Of a DNA stretch of 64,000 bases, positions 45,785 through 59,361 are shown in pieces. The position numbers and the translations under genes were made by a program. The stretch lies in NCBI GenBank assembly GCA_034190875.2, contig CM067355.1:34045314-34109313 (forward strand). The letters are read 5' to 3'. Under the pieces are notes generated by a model, which saw only the letters and a program-made list of their open reading frames with translations, ran no database searches and was not told where the DNA came from. The first letter of the stretch is position 1, and each line of letters opens with the position of its first letter. The DNA comes from Urechis unicinctus. Taxonomy: Eukaryota; Annelida; Polychaeta; Xenopneusta; Urechidae.

Positions 45785-46325
45785 GTGTTTGAGCTGCCCC
45801 CTTGGCTGAATGAAGGATGTTAATGATTGATTAATACGCACAGAGTTACAGTGTTTGAGCTGCCCCCTTGGCTGGGAGAAGGATGTTAATGATTGATTAA
45901 TACGCGCTGAGTTACAGTGTTTGAGCTGCCCCCTTGGCTGGGAGAAGGATGTTAATGATTGATTAATGCACGCTGAGTTACAGCGTTTGAGCTGCCCCCT
46001 TGGCTGGGAGAAGGATGTTAATGATTGATTAAATGGTGCTGAGTTACAGTGTTTGAGCTGCCCCCTTGGCTGGGAGAAGGATGTTAATGAATGATTTATA
46101 CGTGCTGAGTTACAGTGTTTGAGCTGCCCCCTTGGCTGCGAGAAGGATGTTAATGATTGATTAATATGCACTGAGTTACAGTGTTTGAGCTGCCCCCTTG
46201 GCTGGGAGAAGGATGTTAATGATTGATTAATACGCACAGAGTTACAGTGTTTGAGTTGCCCTCTTGGCTGGGAGAAGGATGTTAATGATTGATTAATACG
46301 CACTGAGTTACAGTGTTTGAGCTTC
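45785..46325. repeat. 66-bp minisatellite, unit 1
   Basis: Eight to nine copies of a unit containing TTACAGTGTTTGAGCTGCCC, CCTTGGCTGGGAGAAGGATG and TTAATGATTGATTAATACGC, then ACTGAG. The minus strand stays open for 191 codons as a 22-residue repeat. With no splice or domain context I treat that as incidental. Confidence 0.95.
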
Positions 46326-46540
46326 ACTGCACGACCAGGGGCCGTATCCATAAAGAATCCTAACTTGAGTCGTCTTAACTTGAGTCGGGGTGCTAAGCTG
46401 AGTCAGCGAACTCCGGCGTATCCACAAAACAAATTGTTAGCGAACTCAGCTGAGACCGCCAGCTCAAGGCTGGCAAACAGCCAAAAACGATTAGTGGCTA
46501 TAATTTCACTCATGTACCTTCGCGATCACAGTTAGTCTCT
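46326..46540. mobile_element. MITE-like segment, unit 1
   Basis: CAGGGGCCGTATCCATAAAG at the start of this segment resembles terminal sequence of MITEs in many invertebrates (recall, not searched). A second CGTATCCACAAAACAAAT lies 90 bases on, and CTTGAGTCGTCTTAACTTGA is an internal repeat. I found no matching right terminus, so the element is incomplete or misassigned. Copies lie at 50964 and 55869. Confidence 0.4.
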
Positions 46541-49158
46541 GTGTTCATAAGACAGAAAATGGAATAATGTGGCAAAGAATGGTCGATTTAGACGAATGAA
46601 TGGAAGTGGTCTAGTCTGACTATTTTATATAATAAAGTCTAGACCTAGTAGGGTCTAGTAGTCTACTGTCGTTATCAACTTATTGTTTATCAAAACAAAG
46701 TCAAAAAGGAATAGTCTTTAAAACCGGTTGTTTATGAATATGTCACTCACCTTTATTCTATCCGACTGTACAATATTTCATGGTATCAAGTATAATCTAC
46801 GGTGATATCAGGTATAATATTCGAATTTCAATATATTCTCAGCAATCTACGGCATTGTAATGATTGTTATCCATGAACATGACCACAACGCCAGCGGCAC
46901 GATGAACCATTGTTTCTTATGGAGAAGATTTGCAAACTGGCTAGGTCTTATAATCGGCAATATAATCACGGCTAATCCTAGCCCTACAAGACGTCTGAGT
47001 AGACGTCTTACTTTCTCAGAAAACGACGCAATGAAAAAGAATTGAGATCGATTCAGACAACTACCAAACACCAAACATACCCAAGTGATGGAGTTATAGA
47101 ATGCAATGATGCTTTACGGACAATTTTATCCCTTTTCGGCGGGGAATTTCATCCATGGTAATTATTTATAGTTCGATCAATTTGGGAAGCGGTAAAAAGT
47201 CCGAAACACAACAACATGTTTGTTTTCAAGTTCAAGACCACGTACATCGCGCATGCTCAGAATGACGACTAACGTTAAGCCCGGGGGGGGGGGGGGGGGT
47301 GGTACTTAAGTGTATAGAGGTATTATATATGTGCCGCGCGACCGGGGTATTTTTTTTTTTCGGCCTCTCGTCTTGTACGACGGTTTATACATTCGCATTA
47401 TACCTTGTACGACGGGGTATACTTTCGCCATTCTCAACTTGTTCAACAGGTACGGGTTTTCGACGTCCCGCGGCACACCCCTATCCGAGTTAGGGTCAAT
47501 TGCCACCCCCCCCCCACCCCAGGATGCTACAGCAATGCAAATGAGGCGGCGGTAAATCACGCGACACAATATGTTTTCAAAATGGCGGTCATGGTATCTT
47601 GACTGTTCGGAAATGATGTATCGATGGCATTTCTTGAAGAATAGCGTCGGGTTGGGGTAATTTTTTTTGCGCGTAGGTACTGTCTGTTGTACAGGCTCTT
47701 GATATATGTTATTTTTTGGATGCGTAGTTGAGCACCCAAAAGCGTAAAGACACAAACGTGTGCTTTTAATGAAGCGCTAAAACCGTCGTATCGTAACGGT
47801 ATAAATTCATGTTACCGTTACGACCGGAGCTAGGCTAATCCATACGATTGCGAAATAATTCCACCATGCTTGCACTAGTAACAATATTATTCCGCGATGA
47901 ATACAAACAATCCTTGTTGAGTTTTGTTGTTTGACAGTCCGTTGGAATTCGCACGTTACTGTGCGTCATTAGACTATGACGTGTCGTTGTATTTGACGTA
48001 TAAAACGGAGTTTTTTTATCGCAAAATAACCCTTGTCGTTGGTGTGCTTTGGGGGCACTTTCAATGTCTGCCATTTTATCATGAAGTGGATTTATATACT
48101 TGTAGGCTTGGCACCTGCTTTTCTTATATTTAATCATACGAAATGTGAATCTTGGCGACGTTGTTTTGATTAATGAAGTTTAAGAAAGTTATCTGTAACA
48201 TGACCAATCGTGAATGGATATTCTATTCACTTGGAAACTCCCATCCACTCAGATTATCCCGCAAAACACTCCTAATTCGGAGCTAGACTACTGCAAGCTG
48301 CCTCGCTTTCTAGGAAACTACAGCCTCTCCTAAGCGACCCGATTGTTTGTGAAGAATTCCCCGCTTCGTTTTTACGAAAAAAACAACTTGCTGCGTAAAT
48401 AATTCAACTATCCCAATAAAAATTGGTGTGTCATAAATAACGTACGGCTGATTATGTTTTGGTTCATTTTAAGAACATACATGTTCTTATTCAGATCTGT
48501 AAAAAGCATTTCTCTGGAAACATTACCGTTGGACCGCCATTTTAAAGTTTGAGCTAGTTTTGTTTAGCAGCTGTTATTTCAGTAAAAAAAGCATCAGTTT
48601 TGTTCATGTTAAGAGATAAGCTGGTTATTGTTTCATTTTCTGCATGATGTAGTTTATATTGGTGGTAAATTAATAACTGGCATTTTTTTGCTACTACTTA
48701 AAGTGACAAGTATCCCTGCGGATACTTGTCATGAATGTAAGATGGTAGATAAAGCAGAATGATGATGTTACAGATCATATGGTTGATACGGACAGTGTCA
48801 GATCAATACACCGTTTTAGTTAGTGACTGCCATGAAAAGTCTACTGCGTAAAACCGCTCGCTATTTTCGCTTTCGTTTTCGATCGAAGCTCCGGACGCTC
48901 CGATCACGGTCGATGTTTTCATTGGCCGTCAACCTCAGCTCCTGGTTTAGACGTGGAATCCATGCAGGAGAATATTTCTATATGATTCTTGGTATATAAT
49001 TTATTATGACACTCGTTCAGCGGAAAACCGATATTTTGAAACCATTTTCATTCACCATTTTCAAACATTTGGAAAAAAAATCTGCATCGACTGATATCCT
49101 TTCGTGGACCCAAGTCTACGAAAGGTTGGCCGGTTGTCAAGTAAAGGTCGCGTTCGTG

Positions 49159-49316
<158 letters not shown>

Positions 49317-49693
49317 CTTTATCTCTCTGTCTATCTGGTCGCTTAGACCGTAACATGTTACTCACTTTGGGACTCATGCTGAACTGGAAATTGTTGTGAG
49401 AAATGTGGAAGAGATCACCCACTGGAAGCAGAGTCGGAATAAATGAGGTGACAAACAATCGACGCGTAATAACTACCATGTGTTTCATTCGATGACGTCC
49501 CAAATTATCCCTTGATATAATTAACCTTATCTAGGCTTTCAATCACAAATTGACATTAATGAAAATATAATTTCCATCAATGGTAGTTTTATTCATTGGC
49601 GTGGATTAAGGATTTGAGGTCATTATAGTCGTTGACATTGAGGCATCATCATCACAACTTGTCAGTTAAAGCATTGCATCAACTCATACCTGG

Positions 49694-50013
49694 TCATTGA
49701 TTGGCTTCCAGCTCTAATATATAAAACGCATCATGACCTCTGAAATAGAAGTTAACTGGCGCATTCCTTTTCAAAGATGGGACCACCATTTGTACGTGAT
49801 CTTCCGAGTCACGAGTCAGGTTGTCACACCTTGGAGTCGAACCCACAGCCTGTGGATCAAAAGGCGAAGCAGTAAACCACCAAGCCACTGAGACCGTCTT
49901 AGTGCCATTCCCTCGGCTTTGTATTGACTTGGTTAAGGGTTCATGTCAAAACATCTGCTAAGGGGTCATATCAAAACATCAAAGGGGCTGCAGCTTGTGA
50001 CATCTATCGAAAA
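49694..50013 (-). mobile_element. tRNA-derived SINE, unit 2
   Basis: Essentially the same sequence as in unit 1, so it was present before the unit was amplified. Confidence 0.85.
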
Positions 50014-50079
50014 ATAGTGCGCGTTACCAACGATAGTGCGCAACCAAAGATTACACACACTTAAGATACAATGCGCTTC

Positions 50080-50336
50080 TAAGCAGTAAGATGACATTAA
50101 GTACCGTCATGTCAATAAGCAGTGAGATGACGTTAAGTACCGTCATGTCAATAAGGAGTAAGATGACGTTAAGTACCGTCATGTCAATAAGCAGTAAGAT
50201 GACGTTAAGTACCGTCATGTCAATAAGCAGTAAGTTGACATTAAGTACCGTCATGTCAATAAGCAGTAAGATGACGTTAAGTACCGTCATGTCAATAAGT
50301 AGTAAGATGACGTTAAGTACCGTCATGTCAATAAGT
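50080..50336. repeat. 36-bp minisatellite, unit 2
   Basis: Same copy number and order of variants as unit 1, including the one TTGACATTAAG variant. Confidence 0.95.
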
Positions 50337-50407
50337 GAGCTTGGATTACTTAAAACTGTGATTTGGTGACGGGGAATGCACTCTAACTTTCTGTGGAAGT
50401 CGTTATC

Positions 50408-50963
50408 GACAGTGTTTGAGCTGCCCCCTTGGCTGAATGAAGGATGTTAATGATTGATTAATACGCACAGAGTTACAGTGTTTGAGCTGCCCCCTTGGCT
50501 GGGAGAAGGATGTTAATGATTGATTAATACGCGCTGAGTTACAGTGTTTGAGCTGCCCCCTTGGCTGGGAGAAGGATGTTAATGATTGATTAATGCACGC
50601 TGAGTTACAGCGTTTGAGCTGCCCCCTTGACTGGGAGAAGGGAGATTAAATGATGTTAATGATTGATTAAATGGTGCTGAGTTACAGTGTTTGTGCTGCC
50701 CCCTTGGCTGGGAGAAGGATGTTAATGAATGATTTATACGTGCTGAGTTACAGTGTTTGAGCTGCCCCCTTGGCTGCGAGAAGGATGTTAATGATTGATT
50801 AATATGCACTGAGTTACAGTGTTTGAGCTGCCCCCTTGGCTGGGAGAAGGATGTTAATGATTGATTAATACGCACAGAGTTACAGTGTTTGAGTTGCCCT
50901 CTTGGCTGGGAGAAGGATGTTAATGATTGATTAATACGCACTGAGTTACAGTGTTTGAGCTTC
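50408..50963. repeat. 66-bp minisatellite, unit 2
   Basis: Mostly the same variant order as unit 1, with one copy altered around 50625-50665 (CTTGACTGGG and an inserted GAGATTAAATGATG). Confidence 0.95.
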
Positions 50964-53831
50964 ACTGCACGACCAGGGGCCGTATCCATAAAGAATCCTA
51001 ACTTGAGTCGTCTTAACTTGAGTCGGGGTGCTAAGCTGAGTCAGCGAACTCCGGCGTATCCACAAAACAAATTGTTAGCGAACTCAGCTGAGACCGCCAG
51101 CTCAAGGCTGGCAAACAGCCAAAAACGATTAGTGGCTATAATTTCACTCATGTACCTTCGCGATCACAGTTAGTCTCTGTGTTCATAAGACAGAAAATGG
51201 AATAATGTGGCAAAGAATGGTCGATTTAGACGAATGAATGGAAGTGGTCTAGTCTGACTATTTTATATAATAAAGTCTAGACCTAGTAGGGTCTAGTAGT
51301 CTACTGTCGTTATCAACTTATTGTTTATCAAAACAAAGTCAAAAAGGAATAGTCTTTAAACCGGTTGTTTATGAATATGTCACTCACCTTTATTCTATCC
51401 GACTGTACAATATTTCATGGTATCAAGTATAATCTACGGTGATATCAGGTATAATATTCGAATTTCAATATATTCTCAGCAATCTACGGCATTGTAATGA
51501 TTGTTATCCATGAACATGACCACAACGCCAGCGGCACGATGAACCATTGTTTCTTATGGAGAAGATTTGCAAACTGGCTAGGTCTTATAATCGGCAATAT
51601 AATCACGGCTAATCCTAGCCCTACAAGACGTCTGAGTAGACGTCTTACTTTCTCAGAAAACGACGCAATGAAAAAGAATTGAGATCGATTCAGACAACTA
51701 CCAAACACCAAACATACCCAAGTGATGGAGTTATAGAATGCAATGATGCTTTACGGACAATTTCCCTTTTCGGCGGGGAATTTCATCCATGGTAATTATT
51801 TATAGTTCGATCAATTTGGGAAGCGGTAAAAAGTCCGAAACACAACAACATGTTTGTTTTCAAGTTCAAGACCACGTACATCGCGCATGCTCAGAATGAC
51901 GACTAACGTTAAGCCCGGGGGGGGGGGGGGGGGGTGGTACTTAAGTGTATAGAGGTATTATATATGTGCCGCGCGACCGGGTATGTTTTTTCGGCCTCTC
52001 GTCTTGTACGACGGTTTATACATTCGCATTATACCTTGTACGACGGGGTATACTTTCGCCATTCTCAACTTGTTCAACAGGTACGGGTTTTCGACGTCCC
52101 GCGGCACACCCCTATCCGAGTTAGGGTCAATTGCCCCCCCCCCCCCCACCCCAGGATGCTACAGCAATGCAAATGAGGCGGCGGTAAATCACGCGACACA
52201 ATATGTTTTCAAAATGGCGGTCATGGTATCTTGACTGTTCGGAAATGATGTATCGATGGCATTTCTTGAAGAATAGCGTCGGGTTGGGGTAATTTTTTTT
52301 GCGCGTAGGTACTGTCTGTTGTACAGGCTCTTGATATATGTTATTTTTTGGATGCGTAGTTGAGCACCCAAAAGCGTAAAGACACAAACGTGTGCTTTTA
52401 ATGAAGCGCTAAAACCGTCGTATCGTAACGGTATAAATTCATGTTACCGTTACGACCGGAGCTAGGCTAATCCATACGATTGCGAAATAATTCCATCGAC
52501 CATGCTTGCACTAGTAACAATATTATTCCGCGATGAATACAAACAATCCTTGTTGAGTTTTGTTGTTTGACAGTCCGTTGGAATTCGCACGTTACTGTGC
52601 GTCATTAGACTATGACGTGTCGTTGTATTTGACGTATAAAACGGAGTTTTTTTATCGCAAAATAACCCTTGTCGTTGGTGTGCTTTGGGGGCACTTTCAA
52701 TGTCTGCCATTTTATCATGAAGTGGATTTATATACTTGTAGGCTTGGCACCTGCTTTTCTTATATTTAATCATACGAAATGTGAATCTTGGCGACGTTGT
52801 TTTGATTAATGAAGTTTAAGAAAGTTATCTGTAACATGACCAATCGTGAATGGATATTCTATTCACTTGGAAACTCCCATCCACTCAGATTATCCCGCAA
52901 AACACTCCTAATTCGGAGCTAGACTACTGCAAGCTGCCTCGCTTTCTAGGAAACTACAGCCTCTCCTAAGCGACCCGATTGTTTGTGAAGAATTCCCCGC
53001 TTCGTTTTTACGAAAACAACTTGCTGCGTAAATAATTCAACTATCCCAATAAAAATTGGTGTGTCATAAATAACGTACGGCTGATTATGTTTTGGTTCAT
53101 TTTAAGAACATACATGTTCTTATTCAGATCTGTAAAAAGCATTTCTCTGGAAACATTACCGTTGGACCGCCATTTTAAAGTTTGAGCTAGTTTTGTTTAG
53201 CAGCTGTTATTTCAGTTAAAAAAGCATCAGTTTTGTTCATGTTAAGAGATAAGCTGGTTATTGTTTCATTTTCTGCATGATGTAGTTTATATTGGTGGTA
53301 AATTAATAAGCTGGCATTTTTTTTTTGCTACTACTTAAAGTGACAAGTATCCCTGCGGATACTTGTCATGAATGTAAGATGGTAGATAAAGCAGAATGAT
53401 GATGTGTTATCAGCCGACTACAGATCATATGGTTGATACGGACATGTTGTTTTTCAGCCAGATAACGTCAGATCAATACACCGTTTTAGAGTGACTGCCA
53501 TGAAAAGTCTACTGCGTAAAACCGCTCGCTATTTTCGCTTTCGTTTTCGATCGAAGCTCCGGACGCTCCGATCACGGTCGATGTTTTCATTGGCCGTCAA
53601 CCTCAGCTCCTGGTTTAGACGTGGAATCCATGCAGGAGAATATTTCTATATGATTCTTGGTATATAATTTATTATGACACTCGTTCAGCGGAAAACCGAT
53701 ATTTTGAAACCATTTTCATTCACCATTTTCAAACATTTGGAAAAAAAAAATCTGCATCGACTGATATCCTTTCGTGGACCCCCAAGTCTACGAAAGGTTG
53801 GCCGGTGTCAAGTAAAGGTCGCGTCGTCGTG

Positions 53832-54015
<184 letters not shown>

Positions 54016-54391
54016 CTTATCTCTCTGTCTATCTGGTCGCTTAGACCGTAACATGTTACTCACTTTGGGACTCATGCTGAACTGGAAATTGTTGTGAGAA
54101 ATGTGGAAGAGATCACCCACTGGAAGCAGAGTCGGAATAAATGAGGTGACAAACAATCGACGCGTAATAACTACCATGTGTTTCATTCGATGACGTCCCA
54201 AATTATCCCTTGATATAATTAACCTTATCTAGGCTTTCAATCACAAATTGACATTAATGAAAATATAATTTCCATCAATGGTAGTTTTATTCATTGGCGT
54301 GGATTAAGGATTTGAGGTCATTATAGTCGTTGACATTGAGGCATCATCATCACAACTTGTCAGTTAAAGCATTGCATCAACTCATACCTGG

Positions 54392-54710
54392 TCATTGATT
54401 GGCTTCCAGCTCTAATATATAAAACGCATCATGACCTCTGAAATAGAAGTTAACTGGCGCATTCCTTTTCAAAGATGGGACCACCATTTGTACGTGATCT
54501 TCCGAGTCACGAGTCAGGTTGTCACACCTTGGAGTCGAACCCACAGCCTGTGGATCAAAAGGCGAAGCAGTAAACCACCAAGCCACTGAGACCGTCTTAG
54601 TGCCATTCCCTCGGCTTTGTATTGACTTGGTTAAGGGTTCATGTCAAAACATCTGCTAAGGGGTCATATCAAAACATCAAGGGGCTGCAGCTTGTGACAT
54701 CTATCGAAAA
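54392..54710 (-). mobile_element. tRNA-derived SINE, unit 3
   Basis: Same as in units 1 and 2, one base shorter in the head region (AAGGGGCTGCAG versus AAAGGGGCTGCAG). Confidence 0.85.
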
Positions 54711-54777
54711 ATAGTGCGCGTTACCAACGATAGTGCGCAACCAAAGATTACACACACTTAAGATACAATGCGCTTCT

Positions 54778-55035
54778 AAGCAGTAAGATGACATTAAGTA
54801 CCGTCATGTCAATAAGCAGTGAGATGACGTTAAGTACCGTCATGTCAATAAGGAGTAAGATGACGTTAAGTACCGTCATGTCAATAAGCAGTAAGATGAC
54901 GTTAAGTACCGTCATGTCAATAAGCAGTAAGTTGACATTAAGTACCGTCATGTCAATAAGCAGTAAGATGACGTTAAGTACCGTCATGTCAATAAGTAGT
55001 AAGATGACGTTAAGTACCGTCATGTCAATAAGTGA
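54778..55035. repeat. 36-bp minisatellite, unit 3
   Basis: Same variant order as units 1 and 2. The following flank differs (GGATAAGTAAAACTG versus GGATTACTTAAAACTG). Confidence 0.95.
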
Positions 55036-55104
55036 GCTTGGATAAGTAAAACTGTGATTTGGTGACGGGGAATGCACTCTAACTTTCTGTGGAAGTCGTT
55101 ATCG

Positions 55105-55868
55105 ACAGTGTTTGAGCTGCCCCCTTGGCTGAATGAAATGTTAATGATTGATTAATGAGTTACAGTGTTTGAGCTGCCCCCTTGGCTGGGAGAAGGATGT
55201 TAATGATGGATTATACGCCCCCTTGGCTTGGAGAAGAATGGTTACTGTGTTACAGTGTTTGAGCGTAAAAGTGACAGTGTTTGAGCTGCCCCCTTGGCTG
55301 GGGAATGCACTCTATGATTTTCTTGAGTGAGTTTGAGCTGCCCCCTTGGCTGGGAGAAGGATGTTAATGATTAATGCGCTGAGTTACAGTGTTTGAGCTG
55401 CCCCCTTGGCTGGGAGAAGGATGTTAATGATTGATTAATACGCGCTGAGTTACAGTGTTTGAGCTGCCCCCTTGGCTGGGAGAAGGATGTTAATGATTGA
55501 TTAAATGGTGCTGAGTTACAGTGTTTGAGCTGCCCCCTTGGCTGGGAGAAGGAGGATGTTTGATTGATTTATGGTGCTGAGTTACAGTGTTTGAGCTGCC
55601 CCCTTGGCTGGGAGAAGGATGTTAATGAATGATTTATACGTGCTGAGTTACAGTGTTTGAGCTGCCCCCTTGGCTGCGAGAAGGATGTTAATGATGATTA
55701 ATATGCACTGAGTTACAGTGTTTGAGCTGCCCCCTTGGCTGGGAGAAGGATGTTAATGATTGATTAATACGCACAGAGTTACAGTGTTTGAGTTGCCCTC
55801 TTGGCTGGGGCTGGGAGAAGGATGTTAATGATTGATTAATACGCACTGAGTTACAGTGTTTGAGCTTC
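55105..55868. repeat. 66-bp minisatellite, unit 3, expanded and scrambled
   Basis: Longer than in units 1 and 2 and containing truncated copies (near 55135-55345) and partial duplications (GGCTGGGGCTGGG near 55803). The long minus-strand frame seen in unit 1 is broken here, which argues against protein coding. Confidence 0.95.
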
Positions 55869-58748
55869 ACTGCACGACCAGGGGCCGTATCCATAAAGAA
55901 TCCTAACTTGAGTCGTCTTAACTTGAGTCGGGGTGCTAAGCTGAGTCAGCGAACTCCGGCGTATCCACAAAACAAATTGTTAGCGAACTCAGCTGAGACC
56001 GCCAGCTCAAGGCTGGCAAACAGCCAAAAACGATTAGTGGCTATAATTTCACTCATGTACCTTCGCGATCACAGTTAGTCTCTGTGTTCATAAGACAGAA
56101 AATGGAATAATGTGGCAAAGAATGGTCGATTTAGACGAATGAATGGAAGTGGTCTAGTCTGACTATTTTATATAATAAAGTCTAGACCTAGTAGGGTCTA
56201 GTAGTCTACTGTCGTTATCAACTTATTGTTTATCAAAACAAAGTCAAAAAGGAATAGTCTTTAAACCGGTTGTTTATGAATATGTCACTCACCTTTATTC
56301 TATCCGACTGTACAATATTTCATGGTATCAAGTATAATCTACGGTGATATCAGGTATAATATTCGAATTTCAATATATTCTCAGCAATCTACGGCATTGT
56401 AATGATTGTTATCCATGAACATGACCACAACGCCAGCGGCACGATGAACCATTGTTTCTTATGGAGAAGATTTGCAAACTGGCTAGGTCTTATAATCGGC
56501 AATATAATCACGGCTAATCCTAGCCCTACAAGACGTCTGAGTAGACGTCTTACTTTCTCAGAAAACGACGCAATGAAAAAGAATTGAGATCGATTCAGAC
56601 AACTACCAAACACCAAACATACCCAAGTGATGGAGTTATAGAATGCAATGATGCTTTACGGACAATTTTATATCCTTTTTCGGCGGGGAATTTCATCCAT
56701 GGTAATTATTTATAGTTCGATCAATTTGGGAAGCGGTAAAAAGTCCGAAACACAACAACATGTTTGTTTTCAAGTTCAAGACCACGTACATCGCGCATGC
56801 TCAGAATGACGACTAACGTTAAGGGGGGGGGGGGGGGGGGGGTGGTACTTAAGTGTATAGAGGTATTATATATGTGCCGCGCGACCGGGTATTTTTTTTT
56901 CGGCCTCTCGTCTTGTACGACGGTTTATACATTCGCATTATACCTTGTACGACGGGGTATACTTTCGCCATTCTCAACTTGTTCAACAGGTACGGGTTTT
57001 CGACGTCCCGCGGCACACCCCTATCCGAGTTAGGGTCAATTGCCCCCCCCCCCCCCCCCCCCCACCCCAGGATGCTACAGCAATGCAAATGAGGCGGCGG
57101 TAAATCACGCGACACAATATGTTTTCAAAATGGCGGTCATGGTATCTTGACTGTTCGGAAATGATGTATCGATGGCATTTTTCTTGAAGAATAGCGTCGG
57201 GTTGGGGTAATTTTTTTTGCGCGTAGGTACTGTCTGTTGTACAGGCTCTTGATATATGTTATTTTTTGGATGCGTAGTTGAGCACCCAAAAGCGTAAAGA
57301 CACAAACGTGTGCTTTTAATGAAGCGCTAAAACCGTCGTATCGTAACGGTATAAATTCATGTTACCGTTACGACCGGAGCTAGGCTAATCCATACGATTG
57401 CGAAATAATTCCATCGACCATGCTTGCACTAGTAACAATATTATTCCGCGATGAATACAAACAATCCTTGTTGAGTTTTGTTGTTTGACAGTCCGTTGGA
57501 ATTCGCACGTTACTGTGCGTCATTAGACTATGACGTGTCGTTGTATTTGACGTATAAAACGGAGTTTTTTTATCGCAAAATAACCCTTGTCGTTGGTGTG
57601 CTTTGGGGGCACTTTCAATGTCTGCCATTTTATCATGAAGTGGATTTATATACTTGTAGGCTTGGCACCTGCTTTTCTTATATTTAATCATACATACGAA
57701 ATGTGAATCTTGGCGACGTTGTTTTGATTAATGAAGTTTAAGAAAGTTATCTGTAACATGACCAATCGTGAATGGATATTCTATTCACTTGGAAACTCCC
57801 ATCCACTCAGATTATCCCGCAAAACACTCCTAATTCGGAGCTAGACTACTGCAAGCTGCCTCGCTTTCTAGGAAACTACAGCCTCTCCTAAGCGACCCGA
57901 TTGTTTGTGAAGAATTCCCCGCTTCGTTTTTACGAAAACAACTTGCTGCGTAAATAATTCAACTATCCCAATAAAAATTGGTGTGTCATAAATAACGTAC
58001 GGCTGATTATGTTTTGGTTCATTTTAAGAACATACATGTTCTTATTCAGATCTGTAAAAAGCATTTCTCTGGAAACATTACCGTTGGACCGCCATTTTAA
58101 AGTTTGAGCTAGTTTTGTTTAGCAGCTGTTATTTCAGTTAAAAAAGCATCAGTTTTGTTCATGTTAAGAGATAAGCTGGTTATTGTTTCATTTTCTGCAT
58201 GATGTAGTTTATATTGGTGGTAAATTAATAAGCTGGCATTTTTTTGCTACTACTTAAAGTGACAAGTATCCCTGCGGATACTTGTCATGAATGTAAGATG
58301 GTAGATAAAGCAGAATGATGATGTGTTATCAGCCGACTACAGATCATATGGTTGATACGGACATGTTGTTTTCATAGCCAGATAACGTCAGATCAATACA
58401 CCGTTTTAGAGTGACTGCCATGAAAAGTCTACTGCGTAAAACCGCTCGCTATTTTCGCTTTCTTTCGTTTTCGATCGAAGCTCCGGACGCTCCGATCACG
58501 GTCGATGTTTTCATTGGCCGTCAACCTCAGCTCCTGGTTTAGACGTGGAATCCATGCAGGAGAATATTTCTATATGATTCTTGGTATATAATTTATTATG
58601 ACACTCGTTCAGCGGAAAACCGATATTTTGAAACCATTTTCATTCACCATTTTCAAACATTTGGAAAAAAAAATCTGCATCGACTGATATCCTTTCGTGG
58701 ACCCAAGTCTACGAAAGGTTGGCCGGTTGTCAAGTAAAGGTCGCGTTC

Positions 58749-58930
<182 letters not shown>

Positions 58931-59289
58931 ATATATCTCTCTGTCTATCTGGTCGCTTAGACCGTAACATGTTACTCACTTTGGGACTCATGCTGAACTG
59001 GAAATTGTTGTGAGAAATGTGGAAGAGATCACCCACTGGAAGCAGAGTCGGAATAAATGAGGTGACAAACAATCGACGCGTAATAACTACCATGTGTTTC
59101 ATTCGATGACGTCCCAAATTATCCCTTGATATAATTAACCTTATCTAGGCTTTCAATCACAAATTGACATTAATGAAAATATAATTTCCATCAATGGTAG
59201 TTTTATTCATTGGCGTGGATTAAGGATTTGAGGTCATTATAGTCGTTGACATTGAGGCATCATCATCACAACTTGTCAGTTAAAGCATT

Positions 59290-59360
59290 GCATCAACTCA
59301 TACCTGGTCATTGATTGGCTTCCAGCTCTAATATATAAAACGCATCATGACCTCTGAAAT
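59290..59360 (-). mobile_element. SINE 3' end, cut by the array boundary
   Basis: Only the distal 70 or so bases of the SINE body remain. The promoter boxes are missing. The break is the right end of the 4.7-kb array. Confidence 0.8.
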
Positions 59361-59361
59361 A

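Noticed and set aside
49694-49888. Conserved 64-residue minus-strand protein repeated in three array units
   Set aside because: It is the body of a tRNA-derived SINE. Its conservation reflects recent duplication of the unit, not selection on protein.
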